Source of the DNA: Pseudomonas silvicola
GTDB taxonomy: Bacteria; Pseudomonadota; Gammaproteobacteria; Pseudomonadales; Pseudomonadaceae
Length of the DNA: 64,000 bases
Assembly (NCBI RefSeq): GCF_026651855.1
Contig: NZ_CP093281.1
Span: 124,001-188,000 of the forward strand
Reading direction: 5' to 3'
The notes under the pieces were generated by a model, which saw nothing but the letters and a program-made list of their open reading frames with translations, had not been told where the DNA came from and did no database searches. The number at the start of each line of letters is the position of its first letter. The stretch's first letter is position 1. Positions 62,515 through 64,000 of the stretch are shown here, piece by piece. The translations under genes were made by a program, and so were the position numbers.

Positions 62515-62957
62515 CTAATATCCCCGTCCCATGTGTAATAATCTGATTTCGTTTTGCGTTAAGCGGAACACTGATAAATCCCGTTTTTTTCAGCTTTAAA
62601 GCCACAGAAATTGAATCGGTTTACGTTTGGTCTGTGTCGTCAGACCAAACTGCGCAACATAAACAATTTCTAATCGCTTACTGTGTCCTCAGCCAAGCAA
62701 AGAAGCAGGCTGTTATCGGTTTTATTCTGCTATTTCTGGTGCTTAACAGAGTTCCGATTTCCTCTTTCAAAGAGGTCAAAATATGAAAGTGAATAATCAT
62801 CAGGTTTTAATACAGTGAAGCAGATGCGGTCAGCATCTATGCTGAGAGGAGCATTATCTGAAAGCGTGAACCTGTCTCCTAGACATCCTGCCAGGAGAAA
62901 TACGATTACTGACAAAGCCAACCTGCAACTTATTATCCTCTGAGATACATTCACCAA
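62515..62957 (-). CDS. T6SS immunity-type lipoprotein L4, DUF7480-like (frameshifted)
   Basis: From TTG 62957 or GTG 62954, overlapping the M1 stop, VNVSQRIISCRLALSVIVFL and lipobox LLAGC; then LGDRFTLSDNAPLSIDADRI, ICFTVLKPDDYSLSYFDLFE, LTTQTKRKP-type and GFISVPLNAKRNQI segments and a closing GRGY with TAG at 62515. Very close to L1 along its whole length. Two or three indels between 62600 and 62735. Likely cognate immunity protein for M1. Confidence 0.73.
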
Positions 62958-63505
62958 GGGAATCCTCTCAACGCATGTTTATATTTGCGAAATAATAGAC
63001 TCATCCAGGTTGCCGTCCAGCGTGACATAACTACGACGCCGGTACTCCATAAATGTATTATACCCCTCACTCGCCAGTAGAAAATTATCTGCAATAATTT
63101 GTGCCTGTTGCTCCATCGGATACTCACTCAGTAGCCGTCCATCCAGTTCATAGCGATAGCTCGCCAGCCAGCTTATGAGCCCCCTGCATATCACGCACAT
63201 TCCCTTTTGGCGCTGCCATACATGGCTGAGCTCGTGTATAAAAGTATGTCTGTCGGCAAGGTCACTCTGAGCCAGGTCAGCAAAATCGTTCCGGTAAAGT
63301 GGCGGACGGTAAAATATTTCTCCCTTAGGCGTCATAGCAACAGCTTCATTTTGCAAACCAAACGGGAGATAGCTGTCTTTATGGATCCATACCTTGTGAT
63401 AATCATTTTGTCCCGGAAAACCGTACTGGCAAGCACGATTTCTCCTTTACTCATCAGCCGCAGGCTACCTTCTTTGGCTGCCGCATCTCTTTCAGTTTTG
63501 TTCAT
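62951..63505 (-). CDS. HExxH-motif T6SS-associated protein (putative metallopeptidase-like effector, M1; frameshifted)
   Basis: About 185 residues. Start MNKTERDAAAKEGSLRLMSK overlaps the end of tssH; then GEIVLASTVF, after frame changes near 63405 and 63360 the segment MQNEAVAMTPKGEIFYRPPL, and the motif TFIHELSHVWQRQKGM, an HExxH zinc-protease signature. It ends ALRGFPW. This type is commonly labelled Rhs/Vgr-related in enterobacterial T6SS loci; activity is unproven. No signal peptide. Coupled to lipoprotein L4, which fits a toxin-immunity pair. Confidence 0.7.
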
Positions 63506-64000
63506 GAATGAGATTCTCAAATGTCATCAGCACACCGTCCTCTTCGTTCCAGTCCAGGCTGAGAGTGCCAGGCAACTGCCCGCCGGCCTGATATTGCAAA
63601 AGCTGCTGACTAAGCACCGGTAGAATCTGCTGGTTGAGCAGGCTATCGACGTTGCGCGCGCCAGTGTCTGGAAGCAGGCAGGCGGCGGTCAGGGCGTCGC
63701 TACAGCGCCGCTGAAATTTCTGTTGCCAGGCCGTAGTGACGCTGTAGTCGTTGGCTGACCGGCCGAGCTTCATTTCGACGATGGTGCGCATCGCCTCAGC
63801 AGCCAGTGCGTGGGTGGTAATCACCGTTCAGCGCGCCAGGAGTGCGGGGCTGGAAATGGTCGCGATAACCGGGCGCAGCAGTTCCTGCAGGTCAGCAAAG
63901 TCACTGGCGTCCGCTGTTCGGTCCAGTTTCTGCATCAAGCGTCGCTGCCGAGGTTAGAGGTCATCAGGATAACGGTGTTGCGGAAGTCAATCTCCTGCCC
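63492..64000 (-). CDS. tssH: TssH (ClpV) ATPase, C-terminal part (frameshifted, cut by window end)
   Basis: AAA+ ATPase that disassembles the contracted sheath. The visible end has EIDFRNTVILMTSNLGSDA (sensor region of the second ATPase domain), ELLRPVIATIS, then HALAAEAMRTIVEMKLGRSA and LQYQAGGQLPGTLSLDWNEE, the ClpV C-terminal domain, ending LIHEQN. Indels near 63935 and 63830. Its stop lies inside the start of M1 (14-bp overlap). The rest of the gene is beyond 64000. Confidence 0.88.

Noticed and set aside
1..64000. Transfer RNA or ribosomal RNA genes
   Set aside because: No cloverleaf-like segment ending in CCA context and no rRNA-like sequence was recognised on either strand.

Overview
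The window looks like chromosomal DNA of a yellow-pigmented Pantoea/Erwinia-type member of the Enterobacterales. It opens inside a crtX-crtY-crtI-crtB operon with crtZ convergent, the Pantoea carotenoid layout, and it ends in a large type VI secretion (T6SS) locus. Almost every conserved gene is broken by one or more single-base indels, and the same protein family simply continues in another frame. I read this mainly as base-call error in the submitted sequence, so gene spans below bridge the frame changes and I avoid calling pseudogenes unless more than a simple indel is involved.

Layout. 1-5321: zeaxanthin glucoside biosynthesis (crtX, Y, I, B; crtZ opposite). 5444-6018: a ccdAB-type toxin-antitoxin pair with a perfect palindromic operator candidate. 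6148-11280: MFS permease, sfnG-like sulfone monooxygenase, GNAT, LysR, metallo-beta-lactamase-fold hydrolase, ArsR. 11252-15832: a divergent sugar module (Gfo/Idh/MocA dehydrogenase and TIM-barrel isomerase on minus; LacI regulator and a second isomerase on plus) with repeated LacI-type operators between. 16080-19901: a three-subunit Tat/periplasmic gluconate 2-dehydrogenase-type enzyme. 20147-27065: UPF0303 protein, a GntR-like LacI regulator divergent from an L-talarate/galactarate dehydratase with three shared operators, ClcA, cupin, glutaminase, and D-2-hydroxyacid dehydrogenase. 27253-29484: a Met/His-rich DUF2946 protein and a PepSY membrane protein, probably copper-related. 29528-31821: two tandem Ahr-like aldehyde reductases. 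32487-34858: DsbA-fold protein and an ABC importer without a visible ATPase. 34989-37462: histidine kinase, response regulator and an exported HbpS/GlcG-like protein in one minus-strand unit.

37723-64000 (minus strand, transcribed from high to low coordinates, closed by an intrinsic terminator at about 37,503-37,526) is a T6SS locus: tssH, an effector/immunity belt, vgrG, two phospholipase D-like effectors each with Sel1-repeat lipoproteins, a membrane-anchored PAAR, an accessory membrane protein, tssM, tssA, tssF, tssG, tssJ, tssE and a VasL-like gene.

The most interesting part is 49,100-63,505. A VgrG-tail/PLD/Sel1-lipoprotein cassette has been duplicated. The VgrG tail and the first two thirds of the PLD are nearly identical between copies, and so is the C-terminal half of the Sel1 lipoprotein, but the block in between (PLD C-terminus plus Sel1 N-terminus) has diverged. 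A recombination scar at about 53,281-53,430 joins a Sel1 leader to a VgrG tail. Upstream of vgrG a second system repeats the logic: HExxH-type proteins overlapping small lipoproteins, followed by extra orphan lipoproteins.
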